Positions 53,965 to 61,715 of a DNA stretch of 64,000 bases are shown here, piece by piece. The stretch covers positions 1,674,001 through 1,738,000 of the forward strand of contig NZ_CP095397.1 in NCBI RefSeq assembly GCF_023008545.1, read 5' to 3'. The position numbers and the translations under genes are program-made. Source of the DNA: Natribaculum luteum (GTDB lineage: Archaea; Halobacteriota; Halobacteria; Halobacteriales; Natrialbaceae). The notes under the pieces were generated by a model that did not search any database, was not told the DNA's origin, and saw nothing but the letters and a program-made list of their open reading frames with translations. The first letter of the stretch is position 1. Every line of letters starts with the position of its first letter.

Positions 53965-55080
53965 ATGACGGTACTCGAGTTGACGCGCGAGCTCGTTTCG
54001 ATCCCGAGTCACGACGACGAGACGGCCGTCGGCGACGCCCTCGAGTCGTGGCTCCGCCGCGAGACGGACGCCGACGTGACCCGCGACGCGGCCGGCAACG
54101 TGATCGCCCGGAAGGGCGCAGGCGAGAGCCTGGCGCTCGTTGGCCACCACGACGTGGTCGCGCCGGACGGGATGCAGGTCGCCGACGACGGGTCGTACGT
54201 CCTCGAGAAGCGTGATGGCCGGATCTACGGGCGTGGGGCGGCGGACATGAAAGGTGCACTGGCAGCCGCCGCCGTCGCGTTCCGGGACGCCGAGGAGCCG
54301 CCCACCTCGAGCGACCGATCCGGCCAGCTCGTCTTCGCGAGTTTCGTCGGCGAGGAGGTCGGCGGCGTCGGTGCCAGACACGCGATCGACGAGGGCTTCG
54401 TGCCCGCCTACGCCGTCGTCGGCGAGGGGTCGACGAACTACTCGAGACCGGACGTCACCGACGTCGTCGTCGCCCACAAGGGACGGCGGGGGAGCACGAT
54501 CACCGCCACCGGGACCGCCGCCCACGCCAGCGAACCCGAGGCGGGCGAGAACGCCATCTACCGGGCGGCTGACGCCGTCGACGCCGTTCGCGATCTCGAG
54601 GCACCCGCGGTCGAGGTCGCAGGCGAGCGACTCGAGGGGAGCGTCGTCGTCACCGAGATCGAGGGCGGATCGGCGATGAACGTCGTCCCCGACGGCTGTA
54701 CCATCACGGTCGACGAGCGGACCGTCCCAGGTGAGCGCGCGCCACTCGAGCGCGTCGAGGCCGAGGGCGTCGAGTGGACCGTCGACCAGGACCTGCCGCC
54801 GATGCGGTGTGACGACGAGGCGTTCGCCGAGTTCGTCCTCGAGGCGGCTTCCGCGACCCAGGCCGGCGAGCCACAACTGGTGACGAAACCGCACGCGACC
54901 GACGCCGGCTGGCTCTCGGCGGCCGGCACCGAGTGTGTGATCTACGGGCCGTCGGAGCCGGGCGAGGCCCACACGAGCGACGAGAGCGTCTCGATCGACG
55001 TCCTCGAGCGCTGTTACCGGACCTATCGAACGATCGCCGAGCGCTGGCTCCAGTCGCGAGCCGGCGGCCGTACTCTCTGA
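53965..55080 (+). CDS. M20-family amidohydrolase (ArgE/DapE/LysK-like), 371 aa
   Basis: Dinuclear zinc enzyme removing acyl groups from amino acids, or a carboxypeptidase. Metal-binding segments are GHHDVV (HxD), YGRGAADMKGALAAA (D), SFVGEEVGGVGA (EE) and VVGEGSTNY (E-like position); the final His is likely in GPSEPGEAHTSDE. It resembles the [LysW]-lysine/ornithine hydrolase and acetylornithine deacetylase groups; no lysine or arginine synthesis genes adjoin it, so the substrate is uncertain. ATG 53965 (MTVLELTRELVSIPSHDDET) is the family start, preferred over the upstream in-frame start at 53944. Confidence 0.88.
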   Translation: MTVLELTRELVSIPSHDDETAVGDALESWLRRETDADVTRDAAGNVIARKGAGESLALVGHHDVVAPDGMQVADDGSYVLEKRDGRIYGRGAADMKGALAAAAVAFRDAEEPPTSSDRSGQLVFASFVGEEVGGVGARHAIDEGFVPAYAVVGEGSTNYSRPDVTDVVVAHKGRRGSTITATGTAAHASEPEAGENAIYRAADAVDAVRDLEAPAVEVAGERLEGSVVVTEIEGGSAMNVVPDGCTITVDERTVPGERAPLERVEAEGVEWTVDQDLPPMRCDDEAFAEFVLEAASATQAGEPQLVTKPHATDAGWLSAAGTECVIYGPSEPGEAHTSDESVSIDVLERCYRTYRTIAERWLQSRAGGRTL

Positions 55081-55147
55081 CCCGGTTCGCGCTCGTCGCT
55101 CTCCGGAACCACGAGGTTGATAGGTCCTCCCGAGGTATTTCGATTCG

Positions 55148-56674
55148 ATGGCGACCGATCAGACTTCGGCGACGGAGTCAGACACCTACGAACAGCTCGA
55201 ACGACGGGTCGAACGCATCTCCAACGTCGGCAACGCCGCCGGCGTCCTGCGGTGGGACCAGGAGGTCGTGATGCCCGACGAGGGGACGCCCGCACGCGCG
55301 AAACAGCTCTCGACGCTCTCGTCGATCAGTCACGAACTGCTAACGGCCGACGAGACCGGCGAGTTGCTCGAGGACCTCGAGGCTGCCGACGTCGACGACG
55401 AACGGGCGGCCGTCGTCCGTGAGGTTCGCCGGCAGTACGACCGGGAGACGAGCGTCCCGCAGGAGCTCGTCGAGGAACTCTCGGAGACGACCGCGAACGC
55501 CCACCCCGTGTGGAAGCAGGCGCGGGAGGAAGACGACTTCGAGGCGTTCGCGCCGACGCTCGAGAAGCTGGTCGAACTCAAACGCGAGTACGCCGAGTAC
55601 GTCGACCCCGACGAGGACCCCTACGCCGTGCTCTTCGCCGAGTACGAGCCGTACCTCGACCTCGAGACGGCAGAACGGGTCCTCGAGCGACTGCGCGACG
55701 AACTCGTGGCGCTGATCGAGGCGATCTCGGAGAGCGACGCCGACCTCGAGACCGACGCCTTCGCCGGCGAGTTCGACGCCGATACGCAGGAGGAACTCTG
55801 CCGTGACGCCCTCGACGCGCTGGGGTACGACTGGGACCGCGGCCGACTGGACACCGCCCCACACCCGTTCTCCACGGGAACGCAGTTCGACGCCCGCGTC
55901 ACGACTCGATTCGACGAGTCGGATCTGCTGGGCTCGATCACCTCGACGATCCACGAGTTCGGCCACGCGAACTACACGCTCGGCCTGCCCGACGAACACT
56001 ACGGGACGCCGCTGGGAGAGGCCCGCGACCTCACGGTCCACGAGTCACAGTCGCGTCTCTGGGAGAACCACGTCGGCCGCACGAAGGCGTTCTGGGAGTA
56101 CTTCCTCCCCGTCGCCCGCGAGCGGTTCCCCGCCCTCGAGGACGTCACGCCCGAGGAGGCCTACGAGGCCGCAAATCAGGTCTACGACGACAACCTCATT
56201 CGCGTCGAGGCGGACGAACTGACCTACCACCTCCACATCGTGATCCGCTTCGAGATCGAACGCGACCTGATCGCGGGCGACCTCGCGGTCGAAGACGTTC
56301 CCGAGGCGTGGAACGACAAGTACGAGGAGTATCTGGGCGTGCGCCCCGAGACGGACGCCGAGGGCTGTCTGCAGGACATCCACTGGTCGCACGGAAGCTT
56401 CGGCTACTTCCCGACGTACTCGCTTGGCTCCGTCCTCGCCGCCCAGCTGTACGCCGCCGCCGAGGACGAACTCGGCGAGATCGACGACGACGTTCGCGAG
56501 GGCGAGGTCGACCAACTCAACGCCTGGCTCCGCGAGAACGTCCACACACACGGCAAACGGTACACGACGCCCGACCTGGTCGAGGAGGCCACCGGCGAGG
56601 AGTACACCGCCGACTACTTCCTCGAGTATGCGAAGTCGAAGTACGGCGAACTGTACGACCTCGAGGAGTACTGA
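55148..56674 (+). CDS. Carboxypeptidase Taq-type metallopeptidase (M32), 508 aa
   Basis: Cobalt- or zinc-dependent carboxypeptidase releasing C-terminal residues with broad specificity. Motifs match the M32 family: the catalytic HEFGH in STIHEFGHANYTLGLP, SQSRLWENHVGR, then DELTYHLHIVIRFEIERDLIAGDLAVEDVPEAWNDKYEEYLGV and DIHWSHGSFGYFPTYSLGSVLAAQLY. It has the standard full length. It follows the M20 gene by 67 bases on the same strand; the two could be read as a short peptide-salvage unit. No export signal, so it is probably cytoplasmic. Confidence 0.95.
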   Translation: MATDQTSATESDTYEQLERRVERISNVGNAAGVLRWDQEVVMPDEGTPARAKQLSTLSSISHELLTADETGELLEDLEAADVDDERAAVVREVRRQYDRETSVPQELVEELSETTANAHPVWKQAREEDDFEAFAPTLEKLVELKREYAEYVDPDEDPYAVLFAEYEPYLDLETAERVLERLRDELVALIEAISESDADLETDAFAGEFDADTQEELCRDALDALGYDWDRGRLDTAPHPFSTGTQFDARVTTRFDESDLLGSITSTIHEFGHANYTLGLPDEHYGTPLGEARDLTVHESQSRLWENHVGRTKAFWEYFLPVARERFPALEDVTPEEAYEAANQVYDDNLIRVEADELTYHLHIVIRFEIERDLIAGDLAVEDVPEAWNDKYEEYLGVRPETDAEGCLQDIHWSHGSFGYFPTYSLGSVLAAQLYAAAEDELGEIDDDVREGEVDQLNAWLRENVHTHGKRYTTPDLVEEATGEEYTADYFLEYAKSKYGELYDLEEY

Positions 56675-56699
56675 CCGTCGTCGACGCGACTCGAGGCGA

Positions 56700-57173
56700 T
56701 CAGGACCTGGTGCGCCGGAAGCGAACTTCGAGCACGCCGTTGTGAAACACGACCCTGGTCGCCTCGGACGACCACCGCGGAACACCGACGCGGCCGATCA
56801 CGACGTCGTCCTCGGTGATCACGAGTTCGCTCGTTCGCGGATCGATACCGGCGGACAGGTCGTCCTCGCTCGCACCCGGAAGGTCGGCGACGACGACGAA
56901 CTCGTCGTCGGCGAGTCGGGTGTCGATCAGGTACTCCCCGGACGTCGACTCGCGACGGTTCTCGATGCGCTCGCGTCGCGGGTTTCGCACCGTCTCGTCG
57001 GCGGTCGTCCGGCCGAGGGCCTCGTCCGACGTACTGCTCACATTCACCTCGATCAGACTATCGAGCAGATTCGACAGCGGCCACAATCCCACGGTCAGTC
57101 GGAACCCACGCTGTCGCTCGTCGGTCGCTTCAGTCTCTCGCTCGCTCTCGTCTTCTCCACTCACGGTGTTCAC
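56700..57173 (-). CDS. Hsp20-like protein resembling GvpH, about 157 aa
   Basis: Alpha-crystallin-type domain in the C-terminal half (YLIDTRLADDEFVVVADLPGASEDDLSAGIDP..., VVFHNGVLEVRFRR). It is preceded by an acidic N-terminus and a GFRLTVGLWPLSNLLDSLIEV segment reminiscent of gas-vesicle accessory protein GvpH. The domain is a holdase fold; no gas vesicle cluster occurs in the window. No ATG is available at the expected N-terminus. GTG at 57173 (reading VNTVSGEDES) or GTG at 57164 is likely; both give similar lengths. Converges with the M32 gene, 25 bases apart. Confidence 0.75.
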   Translation of the reverse strand: MNTVSGEDESERETEATDERQRGFRLTVGLWPLSNLLDSLIEVNVSSTSDEALGRTTADETVRNPRRERIENRRESTSGEYLIDTRLADDEFVVVADLPGASEDDLSAGIDPRTSELVITEDDVVIGRVGVPRWSSEATRVVFHNGVLEVRFRRTRS

Positions 57174-57291
57174 CTCGGGCGTTCGGTCGTCGACCCGAAT
57201 CTGTGACAACTGGTAGCACTCGAGCACAGATAAAGAGGTGGGCCGACGACGGGCCGAAACACCGAACCCCTTCGAAGTCGATGGCACGCGC

Positions 57292-58035
57292 ATGGCATCC
57301 AAGAGCCGACTCGACGGAGCGACGACGATCGTCACCGGTGCGAGTTCGGGTATCGGCGCGGCGACCTGCCGTGCGCTCGCTGCCGAAGGTGCGAACGTGG
57401 TCCTCGCAGCACGCAGCGAGGATCGACTCGAGGAGTTCGCGGCCGAACTCGAGTCCGAGCACGGCGTCGAGACGCTCGTCGTGCCGACCGACGTTCGCGA
57501 GGCGGAGCAAGTCGACGCCCTCGTCGCCGAGACGGTCGACGTCTTCGGCGGACTCGACGTGCTGGTGAACAACGCGGGGCTCGCTCGCGGGAGCGACGTC
57601 GAGGAACTCTCGACCGACGACTACCGGACGATGCAGGATACCAACGTCGACGGCGTCTTCTACGCGACGCGGGCGGCGATTCCCCACGTTCGCGAACGCG
57701 GGGGGCACCTGATCTTCGTCGGGAGCTTCGCGGGCCAGTATCCCCGGCCGTTTAATCCCGTCTACGCCGCCACGAAGTGGTGGGTCCGCGGGTTCGCAAA
57801 GAGCGTGGCGGCACAGGTCGGTGAGGACGACGTCGGCGTGACCGTGGTGAACCCCTCGGAGGTGCGCTCGGAGTTCGGCAGTTACGACGGCGATCCGTTC
57901 GCCGAGCGCTTCGAGGAGGGAGAGGTGACCGAACCCGAGGAGGTCGCCGAGGCGATCGCCTTCGCGGCGACGCGCGACCACTCTTCGGTCAGCGAACTCG
58001 ACCTCTACCGTCGGGACAAGCTCAGCGGGTTCTGA
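57292..58035 (+). CDS. Short-chain dehydrogenase/reductase (classical SDR), 247 aa
   Basis: NAD(P)-dependent oxidoreductase. The cofactor loop is TGASSGIGAATCRALA, the conserved NNAG is VLVNNAGLA, and the catalytic Ser (FVGSFAGQYPRP) and YxxxK (YAATKWW) are present. The segment after strand 2 (VLAARSEDRLEE) has R at the position that favours NADP. Specificity is unknown. ATG 57292 (MASKSRLDGATTIVTG) opens directly before the cofactor loop. Divergent from the GvpH-like gene. Confidence 0.93.
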   Translation: MASKSRLDGATTIVTGASSGIGAATCRALAAEGANVVLAARSEDRLEEFAAELESEHGVETLVVPTDVREAEQVDALVAETVDVFGGLDVLVNNAGLARGSDVEELSTDDYRTMQDTNVDGVFYATRAAIPHVRERGGHLIFVGSFAGQYPRPFNPVYAATKWWVRGFAKSVAAQVGEDDVGVTVVNPSEVRSEFGSYDGDPFAERFEEGEVTEPEEVAEAIAFAATRDHSSVSELDLYRRDKLSGF

Positions 58036-58156
58036 CTGCTGTCTCCTGGCCGAATTCGGCGGCGTCGGTGCGACTGCACCGTCGCTCGACACTTAAAACG
58101 AGGGTTGATGTGCCGGGCGTAGACTCTCGTCTCGAGCGCACCTCTTCTCGAATCCA

Positions 58157-58630
58157 ATGCGAATTTCGATACCCGGAGTTCCCGGCATCTACTACGACAC
58201 GGACGCCAGATCGACCGTGCTGACGGCCGCGCTGACGGCTGCGGGCAGACGCGCGCCGAAACCACACGGGTACGCCGTCCAGGTGCTGCCGTACCTGTGG
58301 TCGTTCGACGTCGATCTGCGGGAGGTTCCGTCCGATCACCCACTGCAGTACCTCCACCCGGAGGGCGCACGGAGCATCGACCAGCTCACGCGCGACCAGC
58401 TTCGGGCGGACGTCGGTCCCGAACTCGACCGCGTCCTCCGGCTCGTCTGGGCGGTCAACGAGGAGACCGAGACGGCACTCGAGCGGCTGGTGGGGATCCG
58501 CGAGTCCGAGGAGGGAGTCATCATCGAGATCGAAGACGAGGTGCTCGAGGGTGAGGAACTCGACGCCGAGTCGGGCGCGGTCGGACCCGCCGAACTCGGG
58601 GCGGACGACGACTCCGAGACGCCGGAGTGA
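58157..58630 (+). CDS. Conserved-looking haloarchaeal hypothetical protein, 157 aa
   Basis: Not recognised. The N-terminal half (MRISIPGVPGIYYDTDARSTVLTAALTAAG, then YAVQVLPYLWSFDVDLREVPSDHPLQYLHPEG) seems folded, and the middle is helical (RDQLRADVGPELDRVLRLVWAVNEETETALERL). The C-terminal 40 residues are very acidic (EEGVIIEIEDEVLEGEELDAESG), probably disordered or a halophilic extension. It precedes the BtuF-like gene by 50 bases on the same strand. No domain or function assigned. Confidence 0.7.
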   Translation: MRISIPGVPGIYYDTDARSTVLTAALTAAGRRAPKPHGYAVQVLPYLWSFDVDLREVPSDHPLQYLHPEGARSIDQLTRDQLRADVGPELDRVLRLVWAVNEETETALERLVGIRESEEGVIIEIEDEVLEGEELDAESGAVGPAELGADDDSETPE

Positions 58631-58680
58631 GAACGAACACCGACGCGACTCCTTTTGACGATCCGGCCCCTACGTCGAGT

Positions 58681-59601
58681 ATGCGAATCGTCACGACCCT
58701 TCCGTCGGCCACCGAGATCGTCTGCGCGCTCGGATTCGAGCCGGTCGGCGTCTCCCACGAGTGTGACTACCCGCCCGAGGTCGACTCGATCCCCGCGGTC
58801 ACGCGCTCGCGGATCGACGCCGACGCCTCGAGTGGCGAGATCGACCGGCAGGTGCTCGAGGTCGCCGACGAGGGGGTCTACGACGTCGACGTCGAGACCC
58901 TCGCGGAACTCGACCCGGACCTGATCGTCACCCAGGGGATGTGTGACGTCTGTGCGGTCGACGAGGCGGTCGTCGAGCGCGCGGTCGACGAAATCGACGC
59001 CGATCCCGAGGTCGTGACGACGGATCCGCACACGGTAGCGGACGTCCTGGGCGACGTCGAGCGGATCGGTAGGGCGGCGGGACGCGAACGCTGTGCGAAA
59101 GACGTCGTCTCGAACCTCAGAACGCGGATCCAGGCGGTTCGCGAGCGGACCGAACGCGTCGACGACCGGCCACGGACCGTGATCTTCGACTGGACGGATC
59201 CCGTGATGGTCGCCGGCCACTGGATTCCCGAACTCGTCGCGGCGGCCGGCGGCGAGTACGGCATGGCAGATCCCGCCGACCGGTCGACGCCCCGCGAGTG
59301 GGCGGACGTCCTCGAGTACGACCCCGAGGTGGTGATCGTCGCCCCCTGCGGGTTCGACCTCGAGCAGACCGCGGCGAACCTCGCGGACCTCACCGATCGC
59401 GAGGGGTGGGCCGACCTCACCGCGGTCCGTGAGGGGAGAGCGTGGGCGATGGACGGCCACCACTACGTGAACCGTCCCGGCCCCCGGATCGTCGACACTC
59501 TCGAGTCGCTCGCGCCGATCGTCCACCCCGAGCGCTTCGACGCACCGGAAGCGGACGTCGCCGTCCCGCTCGCGGACCTCGAGGGACGGGTAGAGGTGTG
59601 A
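58681..59601 (+). CDS. Cobalamin-binding (BtuF-like) ABC-type binding protein without signal peptide, 306 aa
   Basis: Class III periplasmic-binding-protein fold related to BtuF. The N-terminus is MRIVTTLPSATEIVCALGFEPVGVSHECDYPPEV, then ELDPDLIVTQGMCDVCAVDE, VIFDWTDPVMVAGHWIPELVAAAGG and VVIVAPCGFDLEQT. There is no lipobox or Tat signal, so it is probably cytoplasmic, as in a haloarchaeal group annotated as cobalamin-binding. The CxxC (CDVC) and several other cysteines could bind metal. Its role may be corrinoid handling; this is inferred. Its TGA stop overlaps the JAMM gene's GTG start. Confidence 0.82.
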   Translation: MRIVTTLPSATEIVCALGFEPVGVSHECDYPPEVDSIPAVTRSRIDADASSGEIDRQVLEVADEGVYDVDVETLAELDPDLIVTQGMCDVCAVDEAVVERAVDEIDADPEVVTTDPHTVADVLGDVERIGRAAGRERCAKDVVSNLRTRIQAVRERTERVDDRPRTVIFDWTDPVMVAGHWIPELVAAAGGEYGMADPADRSTPREWADVLEYDPEVVIVAPCGFDLEQTAANLADLTDREGWADLTAVREGRAWAMDGHHYVNRPGPRIVDTLESLAPIVHPERFDAPEADVAVPLADLEGRVEV

Positions 59602-60008
59602 TCGTCCTTCCCGAGTCGATCCGCGAGGCGATCGTCGAGGACGCTCGCGAGGGGACGCCACGGGAGATCTGTGGCGTCCTCGGCGGCGCGTTCGGCGAGC
59701 AGCGAAGCCGCGTCGACTCGCGGTACCCGGCGACGAACGCGGCCGAAACCCCGCGGACGCGGTACCTGATCGACCCGGAAGAACAACTCGAGATCTTCGA
59801 GCGACTCGAGGATCGCGGCGAGGAGATCGTCGGTTTCTACCACTCCCACCCGAACGGTCCGGCAGGGCCCAGCGCGACCGACGCCGAGGCGGCGGCGTGG
59901 CCAGATCGATCGTACCTGATCGTCTCGCTGGTGCCGACGCTCGAGGTCGGTTCGTGGCGCTGGCGTGGGGACGGCGCGTTCGACCGGGAACGCGTCGCGT
60001 ACCGCTGA
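59598..60008 (+). CDS. JAMM/MPN+ metalloprotease, deSAMPylase candidate, 136 aa
   Basis: Zinc metallopeptidase with the complete JAMM motif: Glu23 (PREICGVL), then H82-S-H84-P and S92-x-x-D95 in HSHPNGPAGPSATD. This is the size and motif layout of HvJAMM1 of Haloferax, which removes ubiquitin-like SAMP proteins from conjugates. The start is GTG 59598, overlapping the previous stop by GTGA, so it is translationally coupled to the BtuF-like gene. The SAMP-activating E1 homologue UbaA lies about 1.7 kb away on the opposite strand, consistent with a role in SAMP chemistry. Confidence 0.88.
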   Translation: MIVLPESIREAIVEDAREGTPREICGVLGGAFGEQRSRVDSRYPATNAAETPRTRYLIDPEEQLEIFERLEDRGEEIVGFYHSHPNGPAGPSATDAEAAAWPDRSYLIVSLVPTLEVGSWRWRGDGAFDRERVAYR

Positions 60009-60120
60009 CCCCGCGATCCGAATCTCACCAATTCACAGGAACAGCTCTATTAATGAATATACGTGTGGTTTATCATATGTATAGGGGACAAAACACGTCA
60101 AAATTGGGTGCAAGCAGGAA

Positions 60121-60130
60121 GATTTTTATC
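60121..60130 (+). promoter_or_regulatory. TATA-like box for the second FNT gene
   Basis: GATTTTTATC, 24-33 bases before ATG 60154, in an AT-rich 145-base gap after the JAMM gene. Predicts a leaderless transcript. Confidence 0.55.
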
Positions 60131-60153
60131 TAGTGGGTCGGTAGCCGAACACG

Positions 60154-61137
60154 ATGACCGACCGCGAGCCAGCGGAGTCTATCCGCGAGAGCGTCGAACG
60201 ATCTCGACACGGTGCGCCCGCCGCCGGTGCGGTCGTCCGCGACCGTTTCGAGACCGACGAGGTGTTCCAGCGGATCCTCGCCGCCGCAGACGAAGAGATC
60301 GACACCGGCGTCCGCGAGCTGTTCTTCAGCGGGCTCGCGGCCGGGTTCGCGATCACGATCACGTACCTCCTGTACGCGTCGCTGACCGCAAGCACCGACG
60401 CCCATCCGATTCTGAGCGCGATCCTCTACCCGCTGGGGTTCGTCTACATCATTCTCGGCGGCTACCAGCTGTACACCGAGAACACGCTCCCACCGGTGGC
60501 GCTCGTCCTCGAGCGGCTGGCGAGTCTGCCGGCGCTGCTTCGCATCTGGGCGATCGTTCTGGTCGGCAACTTCGCTGGCGGGACGCTGGGTGCGCTCGTC
60601 CTCGCCACGACTGGCGTGTTCGACCCGGCGGCGGCGACGGCCGCCACCGAGATCGCGACGAAAGGCGTCGAGACGCCGTTCTGGGACCTCTTCTTCAAGG
60701 CGAGCTTCGCCGGCCTGATCGTCGCCGGCGTCGTCTGGGTCGACTTCGCCTCCAGGGATACGATCTCGCGACTCCTGCTGGTGTACGTCGCCTTCCTCGC
60801 GATCCCCTTCGGCAACCTGTTTCACGTCGTCGTCTCCTTTACCGAGTTGATGTACCTCGTCTTCAGCGGGCAGCCGGTGCTCGTGACCGGGCTGGTCGGG
60901 TTCGTCCTGCCCGTGTTGCTCGGCAACACCCTCGGTGGCGTCTTGCTCGTGACGGTCGTCAACTACTTCCAGACGACCGAACGACGACTCGAGGTCGCCC
61001 GCAAGGGCGGTCTCGAGCGGCAACTGACCTACCGCGAGTGGGTGTTCGGCGGCTACGCCGGCCGGTCGTACGTCCCGGTGATCGCGACCGACGAGGCCGA
61101 CCTCCCCGACGAGCCGGAGTTCTCGAACGACGACTGA
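60154..61137 (+). CDS. Formate/nitrite-type (FNT) channel, 327 aa, paralogue without USP domains
   Basis: Six-helix FNT-family channel, closely similar to residues 1-320 of the fusion protein at 10380-12197: both share RSRxGAPAxGAVVRDRF-like N-termini and the blocks ELFFSGLAAGFAITIT, GGYQLYTENTLPPVAL and VVNYFQTTERRLE. It ends soon after the channel core, with a short acidic tail. The substrate (formate, nitrite, acetate or another small anion) is unknown. A separate UspA gene follows on the opposite strand, so the two partners that are fused elsewhere are separate here. Confidence 0.88.
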   Translation: MTDREPAESIRESVERSRHGAPAAGAVVRDRFETDEVFQRILAAADEEIDTGVRELFFSGLAAGFAITITYLLYASLTASTDAHPILSAILYPLGFVYIILGGYQLYTENTLPPVALVLERLASLPALLRIWAIVLVGNFAGGTLGALVLATTGVFDPAAATAATEIATKGVETPFWDLFFKASFAGLIVAGVVWVDFASRDTISRLLLVYVAFLAIPFGNLFHVVVSFTELMYLVFSGQPVLVTGLVGFVLPVLLGNTLGGVLLVTVVNYFQTTERRLEVARKGGLERQLTYREWVFGGYAGRSYVPVIATDEADLPDEPEFSNDD

Positions 61138-61149
61138 TAACGACTGTCG

Positions 61150-61235
61150 TGATACGGTCTGCTGTCCCTCGTTTCCGCAGCGACCGCCCGACGGGACGCG
61201 GTCGCTGCGGGACGGACGGACAGCGGTCCGTATGA
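61150..61235 (+). repeat. Family C palindromic repeat, copy C2
   Basis: 86 bp. The left end is TGATACGGTCTGCTGTCC and the right end GGACAGCGGTCCGTATGA; the inner arms CCGCAGCGACCGC / GCGGTCGCTGCGG pair perfectly over 13 bases. TGA flanks both sides. It begins 13 bases after the FNT stop codon; the bases between (TGATAACGACTGTCG) resemble a family A left end. Confidence 0.88.
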
Positions 61236-61275
61236 GTCGTTCCGGCGGTCACCGACATCGTTCGAGACGCGACGA

Positions 61276-61680
61276 TCACCTGACGACCGTCACTGGACAG
61301 TTCGCTCGCCGGACGATCGTCTCGGCGACGCTGCCGAGCAACAGTCGCGTCGCGCCGGTCCGTCCCCGGCTTCCGACGACGATCGCGTCGACGTCGTGGT
61401 CGTCGGCGTACGCGATGACGGCCTTCGCCGGGTGGCCGTTTGTCGTGTCCGTCTCGACGCTGCGACCGTATTCGTCTGCGATCTTCTGTGCCTCGTCGAA
61501 GACGTCGTCGGCGCGCTCGAGGGCGAGGTCGTACGGATCTGTTCCAGTGTCGAGTGGAAACTCGACCACTTCGGGGACGTGGACCACCTGGATCGTCGCG
61601 CCGGGGAACGTCTCGAGGGCGTACTCGAGTGCGTGGTGCGATTGCGACGAGCCGTCCATGGCGACGAGTATGCGTTCCAT
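61276..61680 (-). CDS. Universal stress protein (UspA family), 134 aa
   Basis: Single-domain USP with an intact nucleotide loop: the N-terminal strand MERILVAMDGSSQSHHALEYAL and the ATP-binding motif VVGSRGRTGATRLLLGSVAE (G-x2-G-x9-G-S). ATP binding and dimerisation are therefore likely, unlike the degenerate domains in the fusion gene. The role is usually a stress or energy sensor. Converges with the neighbouring FNT gene across repeat C2. Confidence 0.93.
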   Translation of the reverse strand: MERILVAMDGSSQSHHALEYALETFPGATIQVVHVPEVVEFPLDTGTDPYDLALERADDVFDEAQKIADEYGRSVETDTTNGHPAKAVIAYADDHDVDAIVVGSRGRTGATRLLLGSVAETIVRRANCPVTVVR

Positions 61681-61715
61681 CCCCGGTCCTTACGGCAGAG
61701 CAGGTAAAAACGGTA

